Source: Cerioporus squamosus | Lineage: Eukaryota > Basidiomycota > Agaricomycetes > Polyporales > Polyporaceae | Assembly: GCA_022592435.1 (NCBI GenBank) | Contig: JABYQS010000013.1 | Coordinates: 62,001 to 126,000, forward strand | Direction of reading: 5' to 3' | Length of the DNA stretch: 64,000 nucleotides | Part shown: positions 11,551 through 23,456 of the stretch, one piece after another | How positions within the stretch are numbered: the stretch's first letter is position 1 | How the letters are laid out: each line of letters starts with the position of its first letter | Notes under the pieces: generated by a model | What the model saw: the letters and a program-made list of their open reading frames with translations, nothing else | What the model was told of the DNA's origin: nothing | Databases searched by the model: none | Program-made: the position numbers and the translations under genes

Positions 11551-14500
11551 TCACCGCCATGTCGGTCTTGACGATCCGCCAGCAGCACTTGCGCTCCGGA
11601 AGCTCAGTTCCCCGATGCTCGCGTTGGGATCGACACCACCCTTGCTCCGCGAAGAACCGACGCTCTGCAGCCGCGCCGAGGACACTGCCAAGAGCGACAT
11701 CCTCTTTGTCCTCTTCCCGGGAGACCGGTGCTCACCCAGCGGGACCCGCCGCGGCCCTGAGCTCTTCCCGAAAGAGACCGACGAGTTTGCACCACCAAGC
11801 GACGCCCGCGCCTGCGGAGACAACTGCGGGATCATGCTCGACCTCCTACGTGGCCGCTCGCTACGCATAGGCCCAATGTTCGACCGCCGTCGTGCACTCT
11901 TGGCTGCCAGAGCGGCCTTCGGGGTCATCGGGACGCGCTTCGCAGGACTGTTGTGGTGCCGCTCGCGCGACTTGCCTGTGGTTGTGGTGGATGAGCTGCT
12001 CGACTCCTCGGACGGGGACGGATCGCGGTTCATGTTGCGATCCATGAGGGGGCCAGCACGCCGTGGAGAACCCAGGACTGTCCGCTGCTCCTCGTCGTCC
12101 TCAGCGAGGCTGCCAAGGGTCGAGCCTCGTGAACGCGACTTGAGGAACCCAGGATCGAGGCGGCTTGGACGTGGTCGCTTGGCGCCGCCCCGTATGACAC
12201 CGTTGGCAGTGGACGTGGACGCGGATGACGACGAAGGGGCGGAGAAGATACTGAAGTCCAAGCTCGTGTCGGTCTTCTCGTCCTCCCACTCGCTCTCTGA
12301 CCCGCCGACAGACATGTTGCGTGTCGAGGACTCGGCGGCGATGGAGAACGAGCTCGAGCTCTCTTCGGCCGGGGTGACGGAAATCACGACCGGGGCTGAC
12401 GCAGAGCCCTCTCCGCCATCGTCAATATCGCCCTGGCCGGCGTAGTCGCGCCACTGCACGCCTTTCTTCTTGCCCTTGTCCTTGTCCGAGACTCGCCGGT
12501 AGGGTGCCGAAGAGGGCGCGAGGCTGGAGCGCAGCGACTTCCGTGGACTCTTGTGCGATTTACGGAGCGGGGAGCCACCGGCATTCGATCCATACGACGA
12601 CGACCGACGGGTGACCCTCGTCTTCGCTTGCTGAGACGCCACAGGGCCCGAGACAACGCGGCCGACACCGAGGCTTGCGAAACCCTTGAAGTTACCGAGG
12701 GCGGATGCGCTCTCCTGTGCGAGGGGGGCCACAGAGTACGACGCAATCGAGTGACCAAGGAGAGCCTTGAACGCGGCATCGTTGCCGTCCGCGACGCTCC
12801 TGAGCGACACTCCTAGCGACTTCGCCGTCTGCTCGAGACCATCCCGGCCCTCCTCCGTAGCAGCGCTTAGCGCCCTGCCCGCCTCCCCAAGCATAACTGT
12901 GCACCGACCGACAAGGCCAACGAGACTGACAAGAGCCTCCGCTTGCGCAGTGACAGCCTCCCGTAGCGAGGCAGTCTGCGCCTCGCCTTCATGCGCTCCA
13001 TCTCCGCCTTGCGCCAGCGAGCATCGACCTTGACGTTCTCCAACGAGATCTCGTCCAGCCTGTCTGACGACCGACGCTCCTGCACGGCCCGTAGCGTCGC
13101 ATCGAAGAGAGCACCAGAGTTGCTTGCGCGCTGCACGCGAACGCTCAAGGCGCTCTCTGCCCTGAGGATCTGCTCCTCCGGACCAGCTAGAGCCTGGAGC
13201 AGCGCACGCTCCGTCTCGAGGTCAGCAGAAAGCGAGCCCTCCGTTGCCTGCGCCTCGATATCGGCGAGTCGAGCACGGATGACCTTGAGCTTCGCCTCCG
13301 CAACAGCGAGCTTGCCCGCGCAACTCGCACCGTCCGCGATGGAAGGCTGCATCTGCTCCGCCTTGACCTGGAGATCGCTCTTCGCCTTCTCGACCTCCAT
13401 GAGCGCCTCCCTCCGCTTGCGCTGCTCTGCTGTCTTCTCCGCATCGCGTTTGCCGGCCAGCTTCTCCTTAAGCTCGGCGACCTCGAGGTTGAGTCGGTTA
13501 ATCGCCTCGACGTACTGGCCGACGTGGCGGTCGACGTTGACGACGTTGCGCGTGATGACCTTTGTCTTGATCTTCGTCGCACGCTCGGCGTAGACGAGGG
13601 TGTTGTGCGTGTCGTCGAAGTGCGCGCTTGTTGGCGCAATGCAGACGATCATTACTGTCTTGCAGTTGCCGCCGAGGGAGAACTTGAGCAGCCGTGTCAG
13701 CTTGCTGTTGCGGTACGGGACGTGGCGGATAGCACCCCCGCTCTCGCAGAGGGCGTTGATACAGTTGCCGAGTGCGAGGAGCGACTTGTTGATGTTCGCG
13801 CCCTCGACCATACGCTGGCCCATGTTGCTAGTAGCAGCAGCGCGCTCGCTACCGGCCAAGTCGATGATCGAGAGCGTTCCCATGGTTCGCTGCTCGGTGA
13901 TAGATGCGGTTCGAGGAGCCTGAGTGACATGAACCTGGAGGACGGCGTGCGAACGTGAACTCGTCTCGTTGGCGTGTGTGGGGCTTTGTGTCCGGCGCGA
14001 GTTGCCAAGCAGGACGATCTGCTTGACTTCGTCCGCCGTCGCGGGGCGCAGTTCAGTGAGTCCGACGACCTTAACGGTCTTGTCTTCGCGAATCTGCAGG
14101 CCGCCGCGTGGTGTGGGGGTGCCGGGTTCGGCGAGGAGGTCCCGGATTTCTTCGTTGTATATCTCGAGGAAGGTGACGACAACGTCAATGTTATAGTCTT
14201 CTCGGCGGTCTTCGATCTCCTGGAAGAGGTCCGCCATAGTGAGGTAGATGATGCCCGGGTCTGCGTCGGTGCCGCTAATCGTGTGCGTCTTCCCGCATCC
14301 CGTTGCCTATCAAACACGACAAGTGCCATAAGCACCCCAACCACCCCGAACGCCCGAAAGAGCAAAGAGAATGATACGTACACCATAAGCAAAGATAGTA
14401 GTGTTGAACCCGTCCAAGAGGGTCTTCAGTAGTGGGCGCGCCGTGGAGCCATACACCTCCGTCTGCGACGCGTTGTGTCCGAACACACGGTCGAATATGA

Positions 14501-14880
14501 ATCTTCTGTCTTTGTAGCGTTTTGTGCCTGGTGGGACGAAACCCCGCTCAACGAACGCTCTCGAGGCATCCTTCTCCTCAGGGTCAAAGGTAAGGACGCG
14601 GTCGTCAACGATCTGGACAATGTCCCGCAGCGCGGACGTGTTGGTGATACGTCCGGGTGTGCCAGTTGAGAGAGCGCCGTCGCCGCGAATACACGCGTCG
14701 TAGACTTGCTGGGGCAGTCTTGCGGCCTCCCATGATGTTGGCGGGCGTACACGGACTGTAGACGGGGGCACGAGGGTACGGTGTTAGCACACGACTCACT
14801 GGTGGCCCTGTCCGCTTGCAGAGCGGCGGGTGGGGAACAAAGGACGCACCAGCGACGGTGATGGAGCCAGCGGCGACCAT
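11551..14880 (-). CDS. Kinesin-8 (Kip3/KIF18 type) motor
   Basis: Plus-end-directed microtubule motor that regulates microtubule length and spindle or nuclear positioning. The start at 14880 encodes MVAAGSITVA, spliced to VRVRPPTSWEAARL. Motor motifs in order: FDRVFGHNASQTEVY, P-loop GATGCGKTHTISGT (split by an intron near 14310), EIYNEEIRDLL, switch I NETSSRSHAVLQVH, switch II DLAGSERA, NINKSLLALGNCINAL, PYRNSKLTRLLKFSLGG, then the neck YVEAINRLNLEVAELKEKL typical of kinesin-8. A coiled coil follows, then a Ser/Arg-rich basic tail (GKTRV, SPRKSLRSSLAPSS) likely to bind microtubules. Between about 13030 and 12985 the reading frame changes: upstream reads ENVKVDARWRKAEMERM, downstream AQTASLREAVTAQAEALV. 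This is either a one-base deletion or a 47-bp intron with poor splice sites. Confidence 0.9.
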
Positions 14881-15140
14881 GGTGGAGAGCGGGAAGGGAC
14901 GGGAGAGTGGGAGTTAGTGTTCGGTGGGCCCTAGGTGTCGACGGTGCGGGCGGTTGGGGAGGGAGGGTAGGGACTTGGATGTGGCTGAGAGAGAGAGGCC
15001 AGTTCAACTTGCGCGAGCCAAACCAAACCAACCGCCCGTCGCACCGGCGCCAACGCGTCCCACCCCAGAGCCACGTGACCGCATCTCCCTGCCTTTGGGC
15101 GCCTCTGGGAAGAGCACTTCGACCTTGACGAGCATCGACC
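14881..15140. promoter_or_regulatory. Divergent promoter between kinesin-8 and dihydroorotase
   Basis: 260 bp between two start codons. Repeated AACCAAACCAACC-type sequence lies around 15020-15035; no TATA box is evident. Confidence 0.45.
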
Positions 15141-17296
15141 ATGTCCGGCCCAGCAGAGACCATCTCAGTGCGCTCTCCGGCAGACTTCCATGTCCACCTC
15201 CGCCAGGGCGAGCTTGCTCAGGTCGTCACCCCGCACGTCCGCCAGGGCGGCTTTTCGCTCGCCTATGTCATGGCACGTCTTCTGGCCTCCCTCCAGACGA
15301 CCCCATCTCATCCCTGCCGTCCATCGTAGCCCAACCTGAAGCCTCCCATCACCAACACTGAGCAGGCGCTGCTCTACCGCGCTCAACTCCAGGCAATCGA
15401 TCCTGCGGTCGAATACCTCATGACCCTCTACCTGTCCCCAGAGCTCACGCCTGAGGAGATCCGCAAGGCGGCAGGTGCGGGTATTGTAGGTGCGTACTCC
15501 TTATCCACGTTGTGCGAGTCCGGTGGCGACGGGATGGTCCACTTTCTCCCTCGTCATGCCCGTTTGTGAGCGATCAGCGCTGAGCAGAGTGCGTGTATGT
15601 GAGTGGTCTGCAACCGGTGCTGCGGGGACATGTGCAAGTCACGATGCCCGCGTCGAGTATCGTGGCGCTGCTAAGTCGCTGGCTCGCCATCGGCACCTAT
15701 ATAGCCTCCGGTACCTCCCCGCAGTCCTCCGCCGAGGGCCATCGAGCCATCGAGTCACAGAAGGTCGGATTTAGGGCGCGATTCAGCCCCTCATAATTCG
15801 GTCGGACATTCCACGCTGTTACGAGGACTCTCAGGCATGCTGTCTTGGGCATCGGACCGCTGTGCGAGCCCAGAAGAGACTTAACCTCAATATTGGATTC
15901 GCCTAGCGGGCGCGGGCGGGGACAGCCGGAGTAGTCATGGGCATCTGCGCATCTCTGTCCGGCAATTGTGGCAGACCTGACAGGCCAGCCTTACAATGAC
16001 GTCCTGAATTCGAAAAATGGGCACGTTGTTGTTGGCGAATGCTTCGCGGCAAAACGTGCATGATGTATTGGACGCCACGACGTGACGGCATTACAGTGGT
16101 CTCTTTCCGCCTTACAGCATAAGTGTCAAAACGTCACAAGTATGACCCGCCGCAGCGAGGTCGACACACTATACGTGATGTCTGCCGTGGTATGCTGGCC
16201 CATGCGCGATCGATGCTATGTGAAGTCCATGAGCATTGTGCATAGTATCGGGGCTTGCCAGCTGCGGCGGGGACTCTCTTGTGGGGCGTCTGGTCCGCAT
16301 GCATCAACAGGGTCGGACTCTGTTGGATAACGTATGCTCGGGTGGTTTACGGTACCAACGAGGGTCAGCGATCCTGCCCCGATTGCATTGTCCGTACACC
16401 GCTCGTTACGTTCATTGACACCGTGGTTTTAGGGGTGAAATCATACCCGCGGGGCGTGACGACCAACTCGGAAGGAGGCATCGAATCCTACGATGCGTAC
16501 GATGCCGTATTTGCGGCGATGGAAGAGGTGGGGATGGTGCTGAACTTGCATGGAGAGGTGCCATCCGCCGCGGCGACGAACACTTGCGTGCTGAACGCAG
16601 AGCCTGCGTTCCTGCCACACCTGCGAAAGCTGCACGCCAAGTTCCCCAAGCTGCGTATCGTGCTGGAGCACGCGACGACACGGGCGGCGGTCGAGTGCGT
16701 GAAGAGCCTCGGGGACACGGTCGCATGCACGATCACGGCGCATCACCTTGCGTTGACGGTCGACGACTGGGCTGGACAAGCCTGGCACTTCTGCAAGCCT
16801 GTGGCCAAATATCCGGACGACAGGACGGCGCTGCAGGAGGTTGTCAGGGAAGGTCTGTCCGGGGTTTCGATATTCCTCCGATGGCGGCACACGTCAGTGC
16901 TGACGTCCAGCAATGCTTCCGTATCCAGGACATCCCCGCTTCTTCCTCGGCTCCGACTCCGCCCCCCACCCGTTCGAGACCAAGGCGACGGCGACCCCCA
17001 CACAGCCGTGCGCGGCGGGCGTGTACACCTCGCCAATTCTGCTGCCGCTTGTCGCGCACCTGCTCGAGTCGTTCGGGGCGCTGGACAAGCTGGAGGGCTT
17101 CGTGAGCGCGCACGGGCGGGCATTCTACGGGCGGGCGGCGTCGGAAAGCGACAAGAGGGCGGTTCTCCGACGAGTGTCGAGCAAGGTGGTGGGGATCGAG
17201 GGATACGGGGCTGGGCAGACCCATGTAGTGCCATTCTGGGCGGGCAAGGTCATTGGGTGGGAGATGGTCGAGGAAAAGGAGGATATGAGTGGATGA
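15141..17296 (+). CDS. URA4: Dihydroorotase (pyrimidine biosynthesis)
   Basis: Cyclises N-carbamoyl-aspartate to dihydroorotate in de novo UMP synthesis. The class II (PyrC/Ura4) signature is complete: metal pair in FHVHLRQG near residue 17, the lysine expected to be carboxylated in GVKSYPRGVTTNS, histidines in NLHGEV and LEHATT, ITAHHL, and the catalytic Asp in FLGSDSAPHPF, ending VIGWEMVEEKEDMSG. Intron 1 (15273-15329) must be removed between YVM and PNLKPPIT; its donor is GC (ATG|gcacgt), a GC-AG intron. Intron 2 spans 15490-16432 (943 bp), far longer than others here. Intron 3 (16851 to about 16930) joins REG to HPRFFLG. Shares its promoter with kinesin-8. Confidence 0.93.
15903..16094 (-). 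other. RING-like Cys/His fragment inside the long dihydroorotase intron
   Basis: On the minus strand one frame reads CTFCREAFANNN ... ACQVCHNCRTEMRRCP then stop (about 16085-15935), a spacing resembling the second half of a RING-type zinc finger. The frame is preceded by a stop and no start codon is seen. It may be a gene relic carried by an insertion that enlarged the intron, or chance. Confidence 0.25.
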
Positions 17297-17762
17297 AAAT
17301 GGCGAAATGTATAGCAGCAGGGAAGGGCGGTGTGCGAATACATGACAAAGAGACGTCGCGGGGATTGACAGGAGGACTGCTGGTCGGAGATGCGCAGACG
17401 GCGCGCGGGGATGCTTCTCGTGCGGCGGTCGCGACGCCTGGTCGTGCGGTCGTCGCGGGCGGGCGGGCCTGGGCTGCAGCTGGACGATGTGGACAGAGGC
17501 TGTCTGCGTGGATCGCGGAGAGGAGGTGGTTTGCTGCCTGAGTCTGCAGCGGGCGTAAGCGGGAAACGAGATTGAGTGAGCGATCGGGAGATCCGGGCCC
17601 GATCGAGAGAAGGCGCACGTGGGTAAGAGTCGATTGAGGCACGACGATCGGCGACTTATGAGGCGGGCGTGGACGGGCGCTGCTGCTGCTTGCCTCCTCC
17701 ATCCTGCCTCCGACGCCGTCTCCTGTGCCACCTCCCGCGTCCATGTCTCGCCCTGCTCGCAC

Positions 17763-20700
17763 ATGACAGACTCACCCCCACACCGACAGCCTGGCACGCA
17801 TCCCGGCGCATCCGGGATCCCCGCAGGCAGCGACGGCAACCCGGCTTCCGACGCAGGCCGCCGGGAGGGAGGGGATCGGAGGGAGGAGGAGCATGAGGCT
17901 CCAGGCGCGGGCGCGAATCGTGCACAAGACTGCAGCAGGCCCGGGACAGACGCAGCGCATCGCCCGGCCGGAGACCCAGATCGCACTCCCTCTGTCTCCT
18001 CGCGATCCCACTCCCGTCGCCCCAGTGCCCCGACTGCTACTAGTACATCTATCGCCTCCCTGCCCCGCGAGCCCTCCTCTCGAGCCACTGCGTCCTCGCC
18101 CTCTCCCGTCTCCAGTACACCTATGCTCTCGCCTGCACTCCTCGGCATCCTCCAGTGCCCGCTCTGCCTGCCCCCCGCCCTCCTCCGCGCCCCCGTAACC
18201 CTCCACTGCGGCCACACCCTCTGCGCATCACACCTCTCTGGCCCCCATGTGCCCTCCACCTCCAAATCCTCCGGCGACGCCCCCACCCTCCCCCGATGTC
18301 CGCTGCCTTTGTGCTCGTCCTCCCCGCGCTCCCCTGCTGTGTTCTCACACGTGCCTCCCGTTGACGTCACGACGAACAAACTCATAGACATTCTCGTCAA
18401 CGCCTCGCACGAAGAAGAGCACCCAAACTCGCCCCCGCCTTCCTTCCACGACGACCCGGATGACTGCACAGACTCGGAGTACGAAGCGGACTCGGACTCG
18501 GACCTCGAGTACCTGCCCCTGCCCCCGCAATCACCACCGGCTGACGGTCCTTCCCATACTTCTGCTGCAAATTGCGGCCCGCCATCTCGTACATCCACGA
18601 CTTCGTCCGGCTCTTCTGGCTCCAGACGTCAACGCTCGCCATCAGGATCGGGGTCCAGCCCCATGCTGCATCCTCGCAAACGCCGCCGTAGGGTAAGACG
18701 CACAGTGTCATCACACCAGCCCCACCGCACAGACCATGACCCAACTACCCGCCTCAAGAAGGAGCTGCTCTCCGAGCTTACCTGCGAAATCTGCTTCGGC
18801 CTCTTCTGGGAGCCTATCACGACCCCCTGCCAACATGTGAGTATGCCTCTTCTTTCCCCCCTTTTCTTTCTCTCCTCCCTCCGGCCCCAGCGGTGGAATG
18901 CGTTCCAGTCCGCTAGCCGTGTCGCAACCGGAGCTTCACTGTCTGATTTTCGCAGACCGCGAAGCTTCAAACGCGATCCCGCGCTGAGCACCAGCCGAAT
19001 TTCCCTCTGGGTACGATCGGAAGCGTCCTCGCTAATGGGCGCCCGACCTGCGACCCAGCGTCGGTCCCGAGAATCGACTGCTGTGGTTGCGTGAGCATGC
19101 AGCATCTGAGCCTCATTTGCCTCCGCGAGGGGCATCTGGATGCCCCTCGGGGAAGCCCCTATACAAGGTGGGTTTTGTGTCCTCGCATCGAGATGCTCGG
19201 CGCCCCCGGTCTCGGGTAAGGGTTGTCTCGACGATTCTGCGTCCGTCTGGAACTTGCTCGATCGATGTCCGCTCGGTCGTTGCGGGTGGGTGATGCGGAA
19301 ATTGTTCTGAAGTCCATGAGGCCGTACAAGTACGCGCTGTTGAGTGGTTGGCCGCCCGCGCTCCTCTCCACATACTGGCTTCGATTCCCCGGATACCCCA
19401 CCACTAGTTCCTTGTCTTTTCACGGTTTGCTGACTTGACGTCCTGCAGACCTTCTGTAGACGTTGCCTGTTCCGCTCGCTCGATCACAGCCAGACCTGTC
19501 CGCTTTGTAGAGCGAAGCTCCCTGGATACGACTACTTCCAGCAGCATCCGTACAACAAGGTCATCCTGGCTATCAGTACGTCTCACAGTTGTCTTGGATG
19601 CCTCGCTAGCTCCGACTGATTGCTCCCGCACGCAGTCATCAGAGCGTTCCCCGATGCCTATCGGGAACGCGGTGACATGATAGAGGCGGAAGAGCGCGAT
19701 GCGCGCCTGAATACCCCGGTGTTCGTGTGCCAGCTGAGCTTCCCTGGGATGCCAACTATCCTGCATTTCTTCGAGCCCAGGTGCGTGGGTTGACGTCATG
19801 TGTGCACGCCCATCGGGGACACTCACGCTCTTTGACAGATATCGACTCATGCTCCGGCGTTGTCTAGAATCGCCGAACCCATGTTTCGGGATGATCCCTC
19901 CGCCACGCGCCGCGCCGTCGACGTCTGCACACGGGACGACGAGCACCGGGAACGACTACGGCACGATGCTGCAGATACGGAACGTGCAGATGCTGCCCGA
20001 CGGGCGGAGCGTCGTCGAGACGTGGGGCACGTGGCGGTTCCGCATCATGGAGCGGGGGATGCGCGACGGGTACATGGTCGCACGGATTGAGCGCATCGAG
20101 GACTACGAGGAGGAGCTGGACGAGCCCGCCGCCGCGACGCCGTCCTCCGCCGACGCCCGCCAGGAGCCGAGCAGGCAGCCGGGGCACGCAACAAGCAGTC
20201 GGACAGAGGAACCGCCAGGGCGAACCGCTGAGCGCACCGCGGAAAGTCGGGCGGAGGCCGCTGTTAGGGCAGAGATCGGTGACGTTTTCGTCGAGCTCCC
20301 GCCCGATTCAGCGTCCGGGCGTGCTGCTTCTGTTTCCGCTGGTGCGCATCGCCCTGGGACGCCGTTGCGGTCGAGTGTGGCACGATCTGACGCGGCGGTG
20401 CCTGCGATCGCGCCCTCGCCGTCTGCGTCCGGGCGTGGTGAGGATCGCAGCGGAGGCCTCCCATCGGAGAAGCAACTGAACGCTATCGGGGCGACGCCGC
20501 GACGGGCGCCGAGCAACGCGGAGCTGATGGCGAAGTGCCATGCGTTCATCGAACAGACTCGGCGCGGCACGCCCTGGGTCGTCCAGCACCTGCACGAGAA
20601 CTTTGTCCCGATGCCGTCTGACCCGTCGCATTTGGCTTCTGGATGGCCCTCGTGAGTCCCCGCACTTCTCCCCTGCGATGTGCTCATCATGCTGACCGCA

Positions 20701-20979
20701 CGTCCCTGCCCAGCTGCTGCCTATCGACGAGCACGAGAAGGCCAAGCTTCTCCCCATCCGCTCGCCGCGTCTGCGTCTGCGTTTAGTCGTGCATTGGATC
20801 GAGCAGCTGAACAGCCAGTGGTGAGCACTCTATTTCCCCGCCCCTCTATCCCCCTCGTGCCTCTCTCTTTGTGTTCCTGGGGTGATTGACGGCGGTTCTC
20901 CCTCTGCGTTCAAGGGCCAGTGCTTACGCCTCTGCGTCTGCTTTGCAGGTGGTTCTCTGGCGGGTGCGTTATTTCATGA
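17763..20979 (+). CDS. LON-domain RING-finger protein (LONRF-like E3 candidate)
   Basis: Predicted ubiquitin ligase with two RING modules and a C-terminal LON substrate-binding (ATP-dependent protease N-terminal-type) domain. A disordered Ser/Pro-rich N-terminus precedes RING 1 (CPLCLPPALLRAP...LHCGHTLCASHL...CPLPLC). An acidic linker (DDPDDCTDSEYEADSDSDLE) and a basic patch (RKRRRRVRR) follow, then RING 2: CEICFGLFWEPITTPCQH, then after a 612-bp intron (18837-19448) TFCRRCLFRSLDHSQTCPLC. The LON part reads PVFVCQLSFPGMPTILHFFE, RYRLMLRRCLES, GTMLQIRNVQMLPDGRS, and ends RLRLVVHWIEQLNSQWWFSG with stop at 20977-20979. The start at 17763 is chosen as a good-context ATG; an in-frame ATG at 17619 is possible. 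Confidence 0.85.
19127..19148. repeat. Inverted repeat within the long LON/RING intron
   Basis: Arms GAGGGGCAT (19127-19135) and ATGCCCCTC (19140-19148), a perfect 9-bp stem with a 4-base loop. It lies in the unusually long second-RING intron; function unknown. Confidence 0.6.
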
Positions 20980-21669
20980 TGCTGCCCCGTGCAGCCCGGC
21001 TCTGGTTCATGCTCCTCGCGTATGCGGCCCTCCTCGCCGCAGTCTACTTTGGCCAGACCATGTCCGGCCGTGTGGGCGTGCCTGCTCGCAGCAGTCCGTC
21101 TGCGCCGGCGGGTAGCGGAGAGCTGTAGCCAGCCAGCTGACTCCCCGAGTCCTTTCCGTCAGTACGCGAACTCGGGTCCGGTCTACGTCGCGTTTTGCTC
21201 TCATTCTTTAGGGTTTCGTGGATATGGTGGACTTCGTGGGCATACTAATAGGGTCCTCATCTCGCTCTTGACGCTCTCACACGCATCCAGTCGTTCCTGT
21301 CCTCGCTCGCTGTAGGCTGTCATCGCTGCGTTCACGCGGGATCCCGCTGTATAATCACCCACATCCGTCTAGCTGTATCTGCGTGTGGTTACTTACGTAC
21401 TACGTACTTGGTCTCTTGCATTTGCTCCGATCGTCTTCTCTCTGATAATGCATGTGATGGGATTGTGTATAATACGCCGGCTTACTCGGTCAGGTTCTGG
21501 CTTGTTTAGTAGAACATTGTCCTTCCTGCGAATGTCCATGAAAATCGCGCCGCCTCAAGTTGTCTGCCCTCGAACGTACGTGACTGAGTTGCGCTGATGG
21601 GTGACATGCGTTACGGGGATCGCCACGTGGAGCCGGACGCGACCCAGTGACCGGTACACCCGACGCGCA
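20980..21669. other. Intergenic region, no convincing gene
   Basis: 3' region of the LON/RING gene. An open frame to 21128 contains a hydrophobic run but is not reachable through a canonical splice from the upstream gene. Confidence 0.4.
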
Positions 21670-22827
21670 GACGGTGACGCGCTCGACCACAAGAAGACCC
21701 TCTCCTCCTGCTCCCTTGTCTGCCGCGCCTGGAAAGGCCCGCGCAGTCCCTCCTCTACCGCATGGTCATCCTCGACAGCAGCCAGCGATACGACCTCTTT
21801 CGCGACTTCCTCGGAGCCACGCCCCGCATCGCCGCCTTTATCCGCTACTTAGTACTTTGGCCTCACGCGCTCCTACCACGACACCTACCCGCTCCCGCCC
21901 TTCCTCCTGCGCGAGATCCTCGAGCTGCTCCCGCACATCGACACCGTCGAGCTCGACGGCATTGCACGATGCTCGGCTGGCCCGCGCTCTGGGCTTCGAC
22001 CTCCTCAGGCTCTTCGCGGTCGACGAGCTCGCGTGCTACAGCCTACGGAAACGCGGACTCGGACGAGCTCACGCACACGATGAAGACGAACCGGCGCGGG
22101 GGTGCCGAACCCGCTCGTGCGCGCGCAGGCTCGAGCTCGTCGGGCGCGATTGCTGCCTGAACTTCAACGAGAAGAGCGGGGGCGGGCCCAACCCGGACGC
22201 GCTCAAGACGCTCGACGTCGAGAGCGAGGACGAGGCGGGGGTCAGGTATGCGGGCAAGTGTTTGAAGCGGTACGCGAGGAGCATCCGGCACGTCGTGCTC
22301 GACGTCTGCTACGTTGCGAAGCGGAAGCCAAAGAAGCCAAGTTCGTCGTCTTGCCATCACCCCCAGTGCGTGGGCTGCTGATGCGCGTGCTTGCAGATCT
22401 CTGGAAGGCGTACAACATCGACGCGTGCGTCCACCTCGAGACGCTCACCTTGCACATGAACCCGGCTGAGGGCCTGTGGAGCGACAACGCCGAGCAGTAC
22501 GCCAAGGCCTACGGTGCAGTCCTTGAGTCGACCACCCCGACACTCAAGAAGCTCATCCTGATCTCATGGCACTCGGAGAGAGCAGGGAAGCTCGAGGAGC
22601 TCGCACCGCACCTCTCGCAGCTCATCATGCAGGCGAGGGCGCGGTTCACGGGCCTCGAGGAGTTCGTCCTCATGGTCCAGCAACGTTACACCGAAGTCAC
22701 TTTCGAGGACTACAGGGCCGCCTTGCGCAAGCACCTCCCGGCCGAGATGGTGAACGGCGATTCGCTGCAGATCAAGGATGCAGGCGTACCGAAACTGCTT
22801 AAGAAAATGATATACCAGCCACTCTGA
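21670..22827 (+). pseudogene. F-box-type gene with several frameshifts
   Basis: The start resembles an F-box core of agaricomycete F-box proteins (DHKKTLSSCSLVCRAW), then continues in another frame as SLLYRMVILDSSQRYDLFRD, in a third as SYHDTYPLPPFLLREILELL, back as LGFDLLRLFAVDEL, again as GNADSDELTHTMKTNRRGG, and finally as LMRVLADLWKAYN through IKDAGVPKLLKKMIYQPL (stop 22827). Each change is explained by a single-base indel and no intron fits between the pieces. No leading Leu-Pro of an F-box and no start codon were found. Either a decaying copy of a fast-evolving family or a stretch of poor assembly; no internal stop codons favours recent decay or sequencing error. Confidence 0.55.
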
Positions 22828-23456
22828 CCGCGCTGCGATCCTGCAACGCAAACTCGGCTCGTTGCGAGCCAGCCTCGAGTTCATTGTTAGGTGACTGTTT
22901 TTGAACCGTAAACTTCCAATCGCTCTCAAGCCGTCGATTACGGAACTTGTTCATACTCTACTTCATGCTACTTACTGCATTATGGACGCTTCTTGCACCC
23001 CAGCAGCAACTGACTTACATAGCATATACTTACCTTGAGATCACCGGGCTCGTATACAAAGGACCGTCGAATGCTTGCGATGACATTCTTCCGAGAGCCG
23101 TTATTCATGCGTACGTACGTACAACTACAGAGCTCCATGTCTAATAACATCGTTCTTCCTTGCTTCGCAGCCTACAACATCGGCTCCAAGACGCCATGTC
23201 GGACACGACCACATCCTCTCCCGGCACTCCTCCTGCGCCCGAGCCATGCACACGCCCTACAACAAAGTCGAGACCAATTCCCGAAACCAGATTTACTCGG
23301 TCGACCACCACGCTACTCGTACACCCGCGCGACCAGCGCCGACGGCGACAGCTTACAGAGCAGAGACGTTCATGATCGGCCACGTGCTATGCAACACACG
23401 GATTAGCAAACATATCCCGACCCGGGAAACTCTACCGGAGAGATGGTGGCCACTCA
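22828..23456. other. Intergenic region, no gene seen
   Basis: Between the F-box pseudogene and the 3' end of glucose-6-phosphate dehydrogenase. Short frames only. Confidence 0.45.

Noticed and set aside
16844..18598. 584-codon minus-strand open frame
   Set aside because: Antisense to dihydroorotase and the LON/RING gene; Ser/Arg/Pro-rich composition typical of shadow frames in GC-rich DNA.
18629..19423. 264-codon minus-strand open frame
   Set aside because: Covers an exon and intron of the LON/RING gene on the opposite strand; no motifs.
20886..21128. Open frame with a transmembrane-like run (LWFMLLAYAALLAAVYFG) at the end of the LON/RING gene
   Set aside because: The canonical splice into this exon gives the WWFSG frame ending at 20979, which fits the LON domain; the hydrophobic frame is not reachable in phase through a GT-AG intron.
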